The notes beneath the pieces were generated by a model. It made no database searches, had not been told where the DNA came from, and saw nothing but the letters and a program-made list of their open reading frames with translations. A DNA stretch of 11,922 nt from Deltaproteobacteria bacterium (GTDB lineage Bacteria > Desulfobacterota > Syntrophia > Syntrophales > UBA5619): the NCBI GenBank assembly GCA_023487865.1, contig JAMDBG010000113.1, positions 1-11,922 of the forward strand. The letters are read 5' to 3'. Below are positions 1 to 7,496 of this stretch, one piece after another. Both the position numbers and the translations under genes were made by a program. Within the stretch, counting starts at the first letter, position 1. The number at the start of each line of letters is the position of its first letter.

Positions 1-976
1 CGGCGAGACGGACACCATCCTTTTCTGTCGTAACGATGCGGTCGGCGCCGGTCTCGGCGGCGAGTCGCCGCAGGGAGTCGACATCGGTTCGTCTGTAGGG
101 ATGGTGATCGGGGAAGGTCCGGAAGGAGACGATTTCGGCAGTCAGCTCGTTCAGGCTCCTCCGGAAAGCCTCCGGCCGGCCGATGCCTGCGAAAGCACAC
201 ACCCTCTGTCCCTGAAGCGCGGCCGCCGGGAGAAGATGGCCGGTTCCGCCTGCCGCGATTCCCAGCGGCCGGTGGAATCCCCGGAAAGAGGGCTTTTCGG
301 GGGATCCGGGAAGCGGCTGTTCAGACCCTTTGCTGCCGCCTGTCCGGATGAGAAGATGGGCTCGACTGAGCGCACCCGCGGGTTCGCGGAGCGGTCCCCC
401 CGGAAGGAGCCGACCGTTCCCGAAGGGACGAACCGCGTCAACAAGAACGATATCGAGGTCCCTATAGAGCGCCCGGTGCTGGAAGGCGTCATCCAATATC
501 AGGATGTCGGCGCCGAAACGCCCAATGGCGGCCTGTCCCGTGAGGAGGCGCCTGGGGCCGGTCAGGACCGGGACTCCCGATAAGGATCGGGCGATCAGGA
601 CCGGTTCGTCCCCCCCTTCGTGCCACCCCATGCGGATGCGGTTTCCATCGGAGACGACATTGACAGGGCCCTTCGTGCGGGCTCCGTAGCCCCGGCTCAG
701 GACCGCCGGTCGGCGGCCTTTTTCACAAAGAAGCTTTGCGAGGAGGATGACCAGCGGCGTTTTCCCGGTACCGCCTACGGTGATGTTTCCCACGCTGACA
801 ACCGGACAGGGGAGTCTTCTCTGCTGGAAGAGACCTCTGTCATAAAGGCCGTTTCTCAAGGCGACGGCTCCCCGATAGGGGAGGGAGAGAAGTCTCAGAA
901 GGGAATATAGAAGAGGGATACGGCTTTCCGCCCGGTCCTCGTCCCAATTCCTCTGCACCGTTTCTTCCCACGACAT
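1..976 (-). CDS. lpxK: Tetraacyldisaccharide 4'-kinase LpxK (3' end cut off by window)
   Basis: LpxK phosphorylates the 4' position of the lipid A disaccharide (DS-1-P to lipid IVA) at the inner membrane, using ATP. I translated the minus strand from 976 and it stays open to the window edge, about 325 codons; the last residues and stop lie outside. Numbering from 976, it shows an N-terminal membrane-associated helix (about 20-50), a P-loop with GGTGKTP (68-74), DDAFQH (162-167), the LPGGPLRE segment (about 191-198), FPDHH, and VTTEKDG close to the edge, all typical of LpxK. The first ATG is at 982, but AGGAG at 986-990 is only 3 nt from it and 9 nt from the in-frame ATG at 976, so 976 is preferred; the difference is two residues. 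It follows msbA after 61 bases and is probably cotranscribed. Identification is secure. Confidence 0.95.
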   Translation of the reverse strand, partial: MSWEETVQRNWDEDRAESRIPLLYSLLRLLSLPYRGAVALRNGLYDRGLFQQRRLPCPVVSVGNITVGGTGKTPLVILLAKLLCEKGRRPAVLSRGYGARTKGPVNVVSDGNRIRMGWHEGGDEPVLIARSLSGVPVLTGPRRLLTGQAAIGRFGADILILDDAFQHRALYRDLDIVLVDAVRPFGNGRLLPGGPLREPAGALSRAHLLIRTGGSKGSEQPLPGSPEKPSFRGFHRPLGIAAGGTGHLLPAAALQGQRVCAFAGIGRPEAFRRSLNELTAEIVSFRTFPDHHPYRRTDVDSLRRLAAETGADRIVTTEKDGVRLA

Positions 977-1037
977 CGTCATGTTCTCCTGACGGCAATT
1001 GAACACCATGAAATGGGACTTCGGGAGGGTGTTGCCC

Positions 1038-2780
1038 TTATTTCCCCTCGCTGCTCCTGCCGTTGTCCTTGAATTGCATATGATACAGGCGGCAGTATTC
1101 CCCCTGACAGGCCAGGAGAGCCTCGTGCGTTCCTTCCTCGCGGATCTCCCCATTCACCAGGACAATGATCCGGTTGGCATTCCGGATCGTGGAGAGGCGG
1201 TGGGCGATGACCAGGGTGGTTCTCCCCTTCATGAGATTCTCCAGGGCTTCCTGAACTTCGATCTCGGCATCCGAATCGAGGGAGGAAGTCGCCTCATCCA
1301 AAATCAGGATCGGGGCGTCCTTGATCAGGGCGCGGGCGATCGATATCCGCTGCCGTTCGCCTCCGGAGAGCTTCGTTCCCTGTTCACCGATCAGGGTGTC
1401 GTAACCCAGGGGCAGGCGCAGGATGAATGCATGGGCGTTGGCCGCCCGGGCGGCGGCGATGATCTCCTCTTCGGTCTTTGCGATATTGCCGTAGGCGATA
1501 TTGTTCCGCACGGTATCGTTGAAGAGGATCGTCTGCTGGGTCACGATGGCGATCTGTCCCCGGAGAGACTCAATGGTGGCGTCGCGGATGTCCTGGCCGT
1601 CGATGAGGATCGCCCCCTCCGTGACATCGTAAAAACGGGGTATCAGGTTGACGAGCGTCGTCTTTCCTCCGCCGCTCATCCCCACGAAGGCGACCATCTC
1701 GCCCGCCCGGATCGTCAGATTGACATGCCTGAGGACCGGTGTCTCTTCATAGCCGAAGGTGACGTTCTGGATCTTGATCTCCCTCGTGATCCTGGCCAGA
1801 GGAACGGCTTCGGAATGGTTGCGGATCTCCGGGACGAGATCGATGATGCTGAAGACCCGTTCGGCGCCGGCGATCCCTTGCTGGATCGTGTTGTTCACGT
1901 TCGTCAGCCGCTTGACCGGTTCGTAGAGCATAATGAGGGCCGTCAGAAACGAGAAGAAGGTTCCCGGCGTGGAATTGCCGTGGATGACCTGATAGCCGCC
2001 GTAAAAGATGATTGCCGAGATGCCGAGGCCCCCTAAGAATTCCATGAAGGGGCTGGAGACCGCGTTGATCGAAACCGCCTTCAGGTTGAGACGGAGGAGG
2101 CGCTCATTTTCCCCTGCGAACCGCTTGTTTTCATATTCCTCCATGCTGAAGGCCTTGACGATCCGGTTCCCCGAAATCGTCTCCTGCAGGAGAGAGGTCA
2201 GGCTCCCCAGTGTGACCTGGGTCCGCGATGCGATCTGCCTCATCCGCTGGCCGAACTTGGCGATGGGGTAGACGGCGAGCGGAAAGACGAGCATCGCGAT
2301 GATGGCCAGCTGCCAATCACGGTAGAAGATAACGAAGACAAGGCAGATGAGCGTGAACGAGTCCTTCAACAGAGAGGTCACCGCCTCGGAGACGGCCCCC
2401 TGGATGAATCCGACGTCGTTTGTGATCCGGGACATCAGGGTTCCGGTCGGATTTTTCGTAAAGAAGGCGAGCGACTGCGTCTGGATCTTCCGGTAGAGGG
2501 CAGCGCGCAGGTCGGCTACAATCCGTTGGCCGATAAAATTCATCAGGATCGTCTGGGCGTAACTGCACGCCCCTTTTATGAGGTAGATCCCCACCACAGC
2601 AAGGGGGATCCATTGCAGCGCTGCGGAGTCCTTCTTCAGAAAGATCTCATCGAGGGTCGGTTTGACGAGAAAGGCGAGTGCGGAAGTCGTCACCCCGACG
2701 ACAAGCATGCAGAGCAGGGCGAGGGAAAATTTGGCCGTATGCGGTTTTGCCAGTTCCAACAGCCTTTTGAAAATCGTCAT
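1038..2780 (-). CDS. msbA: Lipid A export ATP-binding/permease protein MsbA
   Basis: This is a 580-residue half-transporter, the usual MsbA length, which acts as an inner-membrane homodimer flipping lipid A-core from the inner to the outer leaflet. Residues 1 to about 310 form the six-helix ABC exporter membrane domain, with hydrophobic stretches near 18-40, 56-80, 138-180 and 245-290. The nucleotide-binding domain follows: Walker A GMSGGGKTT (367-375), Q-loop Q415, signature LSGGERQ (471-477), Walker B ILILDE (491-496) with catalytic Glu496, and switch His527. The ATG overlaps the lpxB stop as ATGA (4 bases), and a GGGGG run (2787-2791) upstream may serve as a weak ribosome binding site. The lpx context argues for MsbA rather than a generic lipid or peptide ABC exporter. 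All catalytic motifs are intact. Confidence 0.95.
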   Translation of the reverse strand: MTIFKRLLELAKPHTAKFSLALLCMLVVGVTTSALAFLVKPTLDEIFLKKDSAALQWIPLAVVGIYLIKGACSYAQTILMNFIGQRIVADLRAALYRKIQTQSLAFFTKNPTGTLMSRITNDVGFIQGAVSEAVTSLLKDSFTLICLVFVIFYRDWQLAIIAMLVFPLAVYPIAKFGQRMRQIASRTQVTLGSLTSLLQETISGNRIVKAFSMEEYENKRFAGENERLLRLNLKAVSINAVSSPFMEFLGGLGISAIIFYGGYQVIHGNSTPGTFFSFLTALIMLYEPVKRLTNVNNTIQQGIAGAERVFSIIDLVPEIRNHSEAVPLARITREIKIQNVTFGYEETPVLRHVNLTIRAGEMVAFVGMSGGGKTTLVNLIPRFYDVTEGAILIDGQDIRDATIESLRGQIAIVTQQTILFNDTVRNNIAYGNIAKTEEEIIAAARAANAHAFILRLPLGYDTLIGEQGTKLSGGERQRISIARALIKDAPILILDEATSSLDSDAEIEVQEALENLMKGRTTLVIAHRLSTIRNANRIIVLVNGEIREEGTHEALLACQGEYCRLYHMQFKDNGRSSEGK

Positions 2781-3937
2781 GGTCTACCCCCATCGCCATT
2801 CGCGGCAAGCATATCACAGGCGATCCTTGCCGTCCGTTGAGACGCCCCCGGTGTCCCCAGCTTCCCCCTTGTTTCCGCCAGTGCGGCTTTCATCTCCCGC
2901 GCTTTTCCACGCCGAACGATGAGTTCCCTGACCTCTGAGGCGATCCGCTCCGGATTGGCGTCTTCCTGGATCAATTCAGGGACGATGGTCCGCCCGGCGA
3001 TGATATTCACCAGGCCGATGTGATCCACGCGGACGAACCTCCGGCCGATAGCGTAGGAAGAGGCGGAAACCTTGTAAACGACAACCATCGGGATCTCCAA
3101 AAGCGCCGTCTCCAGTGTGGCCGTTCCCGAGGCGACGATTGCGACATCGGAAACGGCGATGACGTCATAAATCTCGTCCCTGACGACGTTCACCTGGAGA
3201 GGGAACTGCCGGAGGATGTCCCGGACGAATTCAGGATCGAGGGTTCCGGCGAGAGGGAGAACGAACTGGAGCGGGGAGAGTTTCTCCATGAGGATCCGGC
3301 AGGCTTTGAGCATCTCGGGCAGGAGCCGTTCCACCTCGGATCGGCGGCTGCCGGGGAGAATACCCACAGTGATTGCCTCGTCCTTAAGGCCGAATCGCTT
3401 CATCGCCTCCGTCTGTGCATATTTCTTTCTCACCTCGTCCAGAAGCGGGTGGCCGACGAAGGTGACGTTCACACCCGCTTCCCGGTAGAACTGCTCCTCA
3501 AAAGGGAGGATAACGGCCATTCGATCCACGGATTTTCGTATCGTGTCGATCCGCCCCTTTCGCCAGGCCCACACTTGGGGGCTGATATAGTAAAGGACTT
3601 TTAATCCGAGCCGCCGGGCGGCACGGGCGAGGGGGAGATTGAAGTCCGGGTAATCGATGAGGATGACCAGATCGGGTCGTTCTTCCCTAAGGGAGATCTT
3701 CAGGCGGTGCATGACCCGTAGGATCGTGCCGAGCTTGAAAACCACTTCCGTCAGTCCGACCACGGCCATGTCGGCGGCGTCGGCAAAGAGCTTGACCCCC
3801 TCTGCTTTCATCCGCCCCCCCCCCAAGCCGTAGAAGGAGAGACCGGGATCGATCCGCCGCATTTCCCGAATAAGATTGCCGCCATGCAGATCGCCGGAGG
3901 CCTCTCCGGCGACGATCATGACCTTCCGGGCACTCAC
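2777..3937 (-). CDS. lpxB: Lipid-A-disaccharide synthase LpxB (GTG start)
   Basis: LpxB is a GT19 glycosyltransferase that joins lipid X and UDP-2,3-diacylglucosamine into the lipid A disaccharide at the cytoplasmic face of the inner membrane. With the GTG at 3937 the protein is 386 residues, close to the family length. Family blocks in order are GEASGDLHG (11-19), DYPDFN (95-100, including the conserved Asp98), YYISPQVWAW (116-125), FVGHPL (160-165), LPGSRRSEV (194-202) and a downstream SGTATLE block. An upstream ATG at 3976 gives extra residues that match nothing expected and a longer overlap. The GTG instead forms an exact GTGA overlap with the oxidoreductase stop, and its product starts just before the conserved N-terminal block. 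A run of ten G (3815-3824) encodes Gly39-Gly41; see findings. The stop overlaps the msbA ATG by 4 bases. Confidence 0.95.
   Translation of the reverse strand: MSARKVMIVAGEASGDLHGGNLIREMRRIDPGLSFYGLGGGRMKAEGVKLFADAADMAVVGLTEVVFKLGTILRVMHRLKISLREERPDLVILIDYPDFNLPLARAARRLGLKVLYYISPQVWAWRKGRIDTIRKSVDRMAVILPFEEQFYREAGVNVTFVGHPLLDEVRKKYAQTEAMKRFGLKDEAITVGILPGSRRSEVERLLPEMLKACRILMEKLSPLQFVLPLAGTLDPEFVRDILRQFPLQVNVVRDEIYDVIAVSDVAIVASGTATLETALLEIPMVVVYKVSASSYAIGRRFVRVDHIGLVNIIAGRTIVPELIQEDANPERIASEVRELIVRRGKAREMKAALAETRGKLGTPGASQRTARIACDMLAANGDGGRP
3815..3824 (-). repeat. Homopolymer run of ten G within lpxB
   Basis: Ten consecutive C on the plus strand (G on the coding strand) encode the glycines of GLGGGRM, near residue 40 of LpxB. 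The present length keeps the frame open. This is the longest homopolymer I noticed in the window. Confidence 0.9.
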
Positions 3938-4959
3938 GGTTGTATCCGATCTCCCGCGGGCGAACCACCGGCACAAGAGGCGGCTGGCGGGGGAACGGGC
4001 AGGCCGGAATCCAGCGGGGCGCGGGCCCGGTTTTTTTCAATCACTGCGTTGATGCGGAGGGCCAGTTCCAGAGCAGCGCGGCCGTCCCTCCCGGATACGG
4101 GCGGCGGCGTCCGACCGGCAACGGCCTGAATGAAGGAGCGGATCTCCTCCTCCAGCGGGTCCTGCCTCTGCACCTCCACGGGATTTTCCGTAATCACCGT
4201 CTGGCCGTCGGCGCCGTTTATTCTTCCCAGAGAGACGAGTTTCCTCTTCTGATAATCCACCGCATGATACCCCTCGACACCGAAGAAACGGATCTTCTGC
4301 ATGGTCTTTCCCGTGACCCGGCTGGCCGTGATGTTGGCTACACAGCCGCTCGCGAAGGTGAGGCGGGCGTTCGCGATGTCCACCTTGTCCGAGAGCACGG
4401 ACACGCCCACCGCATCGACGGTTTTCACGGGAGATTGAACGAAATGGAGAAGGATATCAAGATCGTGGACCATCAGATCAAGGATGACGTCCACGTCCGT
4501 GCCGCGTTCGAAAAAGGGGTGAAGACGGTGGGATTCGATGAACAGAGGCTTCCCCATCACGCTGTGCAGGGCCGCGACTGCCGGATTGAACCGCTCGATA
4601 AAGCCGATCTGGAAGATGAGTCCCTTTGCCTCGGCCAGGGCGATCAATTTGTCCGCCTCGTCAAGCGTCACGGCGATCGGCTTTTCCAGAAGGACGTCCA
4701 CACCCGCCTCCAGAAAGACCGAGGCAACCTCAAAATGGGCGCCGGTCGGCACGGCGATGGAGACGGCGTCAATCATCCCTGCGAGCTTCCGGTGATCCGC
4801 CACGGCCTCACAGCCATAGAGATCCGCTGCCTGCCGGGCACGCTCCGGGACCGAGTCGCAAACCCCGACGATCCGACACCCCGGCATTTTTTGATATTTC
4901 TGCAGGTGATAGTTTCCCAGGTGACCGATGCCCACCACGCCGATTTTAATTTCTTCCAT
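3934..4959 (-). CDS. Gfo/Idh/MocA-family NAD(P)-dependent oxidoreductase (GnnA-like candidate)
   Basis: This is a 341-residue Gfo/Idh/MocA oxidoreductase. A Rossmann dinucleotide fold is shown by G10-x-G12-x-x-G15 right at the N terminus, then the family EKP motif (92-94) and the HDLD segment (165-168) expected in the catalytic half. The ATG at 4959 gives MEEIKIGVVG, a typical family start; a TTG eight codons upstream (4983) is open but has no ribosome binding site. The last 30 or so residues are Pro/Ala-rich and look like an unstructured tail before the GTGA overlap with lpxB. In Acidithiobacillus, GnnA oxidises UDP-GlcNAc at C3 and is encoded between lpxA and lpxB, the same location. That function is plausible here, but no GnnB aminotransferase is in the window and the substrate cannot be read from sequence. 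Family assignment is firm; function is inferred. Confidence 0.88.
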   Translation of the reverse strand: MEEIKIGVVGIGHLGNYHLQKYQKMPGCRIVGVCDSVPERARQAADLYGCEAVADHRKLAGMIDAVSIAVPTGAHFEVASVFLEAGVDVLLEKPIAVTLDEADKLIALAEAKGLIFQIGFIERFNPAVAALHSVMGKPLFIESHRLHPFFERGTDVDVILDLMVHDLDILLHFVQSPVKTVDAVGVSVLSDKVDIANARLTFASGCVANITASRVTGKTMQKIRFFGVEGYHAVDYQKRKLVSLGRINGADGQTVITENPVEVQRQDPLEEEIRSFIQAVAGRTPPPVSGRDGRAALELALRINAVIEKNRARAPLDSGLPVPPPAASCAGGSPAGDRIQP

Positions 4960-5042
4960 AGAATCAATCAGACCTTTGACCAAGGTAAAACGTTATTAGG
5001 TTGTTGATCACCGACTATAGGTAAAAAACCATGACCTGTCTT
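4960..5042 (-). other. AT-rich gap between lpxA and the oxidoreductase
   Basis: This 83-base gap is the longest in a cluster of mostly overlapping genes, and it is visibly AT-richer than its surroundings. I see no clear ribosome binding site, no strong hairpin with a U-tract and no convincing -35/-10 pair; TATAGT and TAATAA occur but lack good partners. An internal promoter or an mRNA processing site is possible but unproven. Confidence 0.35.
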
Positions 5043-5816
5043 TCACCGACATAATCCGCGTTTCGACTCCTTGATGAAGGTCAGGAACTGCCTGACCTCG
5101 GGCAGGTCTTCCACTTCCTGCTCGACCTTTTCGATCGCCGCGGATAGAAGCATCGAGGAACGAAAAACGATCCGGTAGGCCTTTTTAAGGGCCTGGAGCG
5201 TCTCTTCGGTGAAACCCCGCCTTTTAAGGCCGATCAGGTTCAGACCAAAGAGCTTGGCAAAATTACCGGAAGCCATGACGAAGGGGGGAACATCCTTGGT
5301 GACCGCCGAGGCGCCGCCGATGATACAGTGGGCACCAATGCGCGTGAATTGATGGACACCCGACAGGCCGCCGATGATGGCGAAGTCCTCTACATGAATG
5401 TGGCCGGCCAGATTGGCCGCGTTGGCCATGACGATATGATTCCCCAGCTGGCAGTTATGGGCGACGTGGCAGTAGGTCATCAGCAGATTGTGATTTCCGA
5501 TGCGGGTGACCCCGATATCGGCTGTGGTCGCCCGGTTGATCGTGACATACTCCCTGATCGTGTTATGGTTCCCTATCACGACCCGTGTCGCCTCTCCGCG
5601 GTATTTCAGGTCCTGGGGGGCGCCGCCGAGGGAGGCGAACTGGGAGATGCGGCATCCCTCGCCGATGTCGGTGTGGCTCTCGATGACCACATGGGGGCCG
5701 ATGATCGTGTCTTTCCCGATATGGCAATCGGGACCGATGATGCTGTATGGTCCGACCTCGACCCCTTCGGCAAGCGTCGCGTCCGGGGAGATGATTGCAG
5801 TGGGGTGAATGTTCAT
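5043..5816 (-). CDS. lpxA: Acyl-ACP--UDP-N-acetylglucosamine O-acyltransferase LpxA
   Basis: LpxA performs the first step of lipid A synthesis, moving a 3-hydroxyacyl chain from ACP to the 3 position of UDP-GlcNAc (or to the 3-amine of UDP-GlcNAc3N in some species). The protein is 257 residues, with left-handed beta-helix hexapeptide repeats through about residue 185 and a helical C terminus containing GLKRRGF. The catalytic His is His120, in HVAHNC, equivalent to E. coli His125. Gly168 aligns with E. coli Gly173, a chain-length determinant, so a longer acyl chain is possible. The ATG at 5816 is chosen because MNIHPTAI matches the family start, AAGGAA lies 5 nt upstream (5822-5827), and it overlaps the lpxD stop as ATGA. 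The frame is open upstream to 5936, but that extension lies within lpxD. An 83-base gap separates it from the oxidoreductase. Confidence 0.96.
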   Translation of the reverse strand: MNIHPTAIISPDATLAEGVEVGPYSIIGPDCHIGKDTIIGPHVVIESHTDIGEGCRISQFASLGGAPQDLKYRGEATRVVIGNHNTIREYVTINRATTADIGVTRIGNHNLLMTYCHVAHNCQLGNHIVMANAANLAGHIHVEDFAIIGGLSGVHQFTRIGAHCIIGGASAVTKDVPPFVMASGNFAKLFGLNLIGLKRRGFTEETLQALKKAYRIVFRSSMLLSAAIEKVEQEVEDLPEVRQFLTFIKESKRGLCR

Positions 5817-6892
5817 ACAAATTCCTTTTCTTTTTTTTCTTCCTTTTCTTCCAGCGCCGTTATCCGCCGTTGAAGGGAAGCCAGGGTCTCTCTCAGCGCC
5901 GGCAGCTTGGCTCGGCAGGCCTCCACCTTCAGCCATTCCCGATGAGGCATATGCGGCGTGCCGGCGACGACCTGGCCCGCGGCCACGTCCTTGTGGACAC
6001 CCGATCCGGCGGCAATCATGGCATGATCCCCGATGTGGATATGACCGACAAGCCCCGCCTGACCGCCGATAATGACACCTTTTCCCAGTTTTGTGCTTCC
6101 CGAGATGCCGACCTGGGCGACCACGATGGAGTATTCCCCGATGACCACGTTATGGGCGATCTGGACGAGATTATCGATTTTTACCCCTCGCTGGATCCAT
6201 GTCCTGCCGAGGGCGCCGCGGTCGATGGTCGTATTCGCTCCGACCTCCACATCATCATCGATCTGGACGTAGCCGATCTGGGGGATCTTCACGTTATCCC
6301 GCCCGGGTCTGGCAAATCCGAATCCGTCACTCCCGACGACGACCCCGGCGTGAAGGACGACCCGCCGGCCGATCCGGCAGCGGCGGTGGATGGTCACGTG
6401 CGGATAAAGGATCGAGGCCTCTCCGACAACGGCATCCCTGCCGATGAACACCCCCGGGTAGAGGACCGCCTTGGCCTCGACGCGCGCCCCGCGGCAGATG
6501 TGGACGCCTGGATAGACCACGGCTGCCGAAGAGACATCGGCCCCGGCTTCTATGCAGGCATTCGGGTGAATCTCCCCCTTTTCCTCTTCCTCGGGATGGA
6601 AGAGTGCCAGGAGCCGGCCCAGGGCGATGTAAGGCTCCGCGACGATCAAGAGATTTTTTCCTTTACGGATCTGACCGGAAGCGACAAGGATCGCGCTGGC
6701 TCCCGTCGTATCCAGTTTTTTCAGGTACTTCGGATTGGCCAGAAAGGTCAGATCTCCTTTGCCGGCCTCATCGAGGCCCCGTATCCTCTCAATGAGAACT
6801 TCTCCGTCGCCGATGACATCGCCTCCCAGTAGGCTGGCGATCTCGTTGAGCGTCTTTTTCACTGTTGTATGACTTCCCACTTTTCGAGTCAC
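5813..6892 (-). CDS. lpxD: UDP-3-O-acylglucosamine N-acyltransferase LpxD
   Basis: LpxD adds the second 3-hydroxyacyl chain, to the 2-amine of the UDP-3-O-acyl sugar. The 359-residue frame shows an N-terminal uridine-binding domain (about 10-105, with GDLTFLANPKYL at 46-57), a long left-handed beta-helix of hexapeptide repeats (about 108-310) carrying the catalytic-type His247 in QIAHNVVIG, and a C-terminal helix ending in a Lys/Glu-rich tail. The GTG at 6892 forms a GTGA overlap with the skp stop. A second GTG at 6862 has GGAAG about 10 nt upstream and begins exactly where the family N terminus aligns, so a 349-residue product is possible. The gene runs directly into lpxA by an ATGA overlap, with no fabZ between them. 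A run of eight A (coding strand, 5831-5838) lies in the tail. Confidence 0.95.
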   Translation of the reverse strand: MTRKVGSHTTVKKTLNEIASLLGGDVIGDGEVLIERIRGLDEAGKGDLTFLANPKYLKKLDTTGASAILVASGQIRKGKNLLIVAEPYIALGRLLALFHPEEEEKGEIHPNACIEAGADVSSAAVVYPGVHICRGARVEAKAVLYPGVFIGRDAVVGEASILYPHVTIHRRCRIGRRVVLHAGVVVGSDGFGFARPGRDNVKIPQIGYVQIDDDVEVGANTTIDRGALGRTWIQRGVKIDNLVQIAHNVVIGEYSIVVAQVGISGSTKLGKGVIIGGQAGLVGHIHIGDHAMIAAGSGVHKDVAAGQVVAGTPHMPHREWLKVEACRAKLPALRETLASLQRRITALEEKEEKKEKEFV

Positions 6893-7422
6893 TTTTTGGG
6901 TTTGTACGTCCTGTTGAATTCTTCAATCACCCGCTTCGTTATCTCGTTTTCCTTCGCATGATAAGCAAGAGGTATCTGACTGATATCGACGATCATGCTG
7001 TATTTTTCTTTCTCTCCGATCGTCTCAATCACTTTGAGGATTTCGGGGATCAACTTCTTTAGAATCTCCTGCTCCTTCACCTGGAGTTCCTCATTGGAGT
7101 CCTTGACCAGATTCTGATAGTCCCGGTATTTTTTCTGATAGGCGAGTTCCTTTTCTTTCAACGCCTCTTCCTTGAGAAGCGGTTTCTGCTTTTCGAGTTC
7201 ATCCTTGAGCTTCGATAGTTCGGTTTCCCGCTGATTGATGAGAGCTTTCGTCTTATCGATGGACTTCTTTATATCGTCTGCCTCCTTCTTGCCGGCGGTG
7301 GAGGTGAACATGACTTCCCGGACGTTCACAAAACCCGTCTTTTCGGCTGCAGAGGCCAATGGGCCTGTCAGAACCACAGACAGAGCCACGATTCCCGTCA
7401 TCAATGCACCATAGCTTTTCAT
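6889..7422 (-). CDS. skp: Periplasmic chaperone Skp/OmpH family protein
   Basis: This is a 177-residue OmpH/Skp-like protein. Skp trimers hold unfolded outer-membrane proteins in the periplasm and deliver them to BamA. It has a Sec signal peptide (Lys2, hydrophobic core about 6-22, likely cleavage after the ASA ending at residue 25), a short beta segment beginning TGFVNV, then a long Lys/Glu-rich coiled coil (about 45-130) forming the tentacles, and a C-terminal part with KYSMIVDIS returning to the body. The start is supported by AAGGGGA (7431-7437) 8 nt upstream. It lies 74 bases after bamA, the usual order in many Gram-negatives, and its stop overlaps the lpxD GTG. Sequence conservation in this family is low, so the assignment rests on architecture plus context, which agree well. 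Confidence 0.92.
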   Translation of the reverse strand: MKSYGALMTGIVALSVVLTGPLASAAEKTGFVNVREVMFTSTAGKKEADDIKKSIDKTKALINQRETELSKLKDELEKQKPLLKEEALKEKELAYQKKYRDYQNLVKDSNEELQVKEQEILKKLIPEILKVIETIGEKEKYSMIVDISQIPLAYHAKENEITKRVIEEFNRTYKPKK

Positions 7423-7496
7423 TGAACCAATCCCCTTTCATCAGTATTCTTGTTCAATCGGGATGGACCGGGGGACAGTCTTGTCCTCAGCCTTGT

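Noticed and set aside
999..2036. Long plus-strand open frame of 345 codons opposite msbA
   Set aside because: It is antisense to a complete, motif-perfect MsbA and its translation shows no domain; such mirror frames are common in GC-rich coding DNA. The same applies to 3940-5007, 5795-6832 and 9078-10220.
4960..5042. Internal promoter upstream of the oxidoreductase
   Set aside because: Single -10-like strings occur but no -35 partner at 16-18 bases is convincing, so no promoter is called.
7423..7496. Possible small gene or terminator between bamA and skp
   Set aside because: The 74-base gap has no strong hairpin with a U-tract, and the minus-strand frame from 7441 only overlaps skp out of frame. 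It holds the skp ribosome binding site and nothing else I can support.
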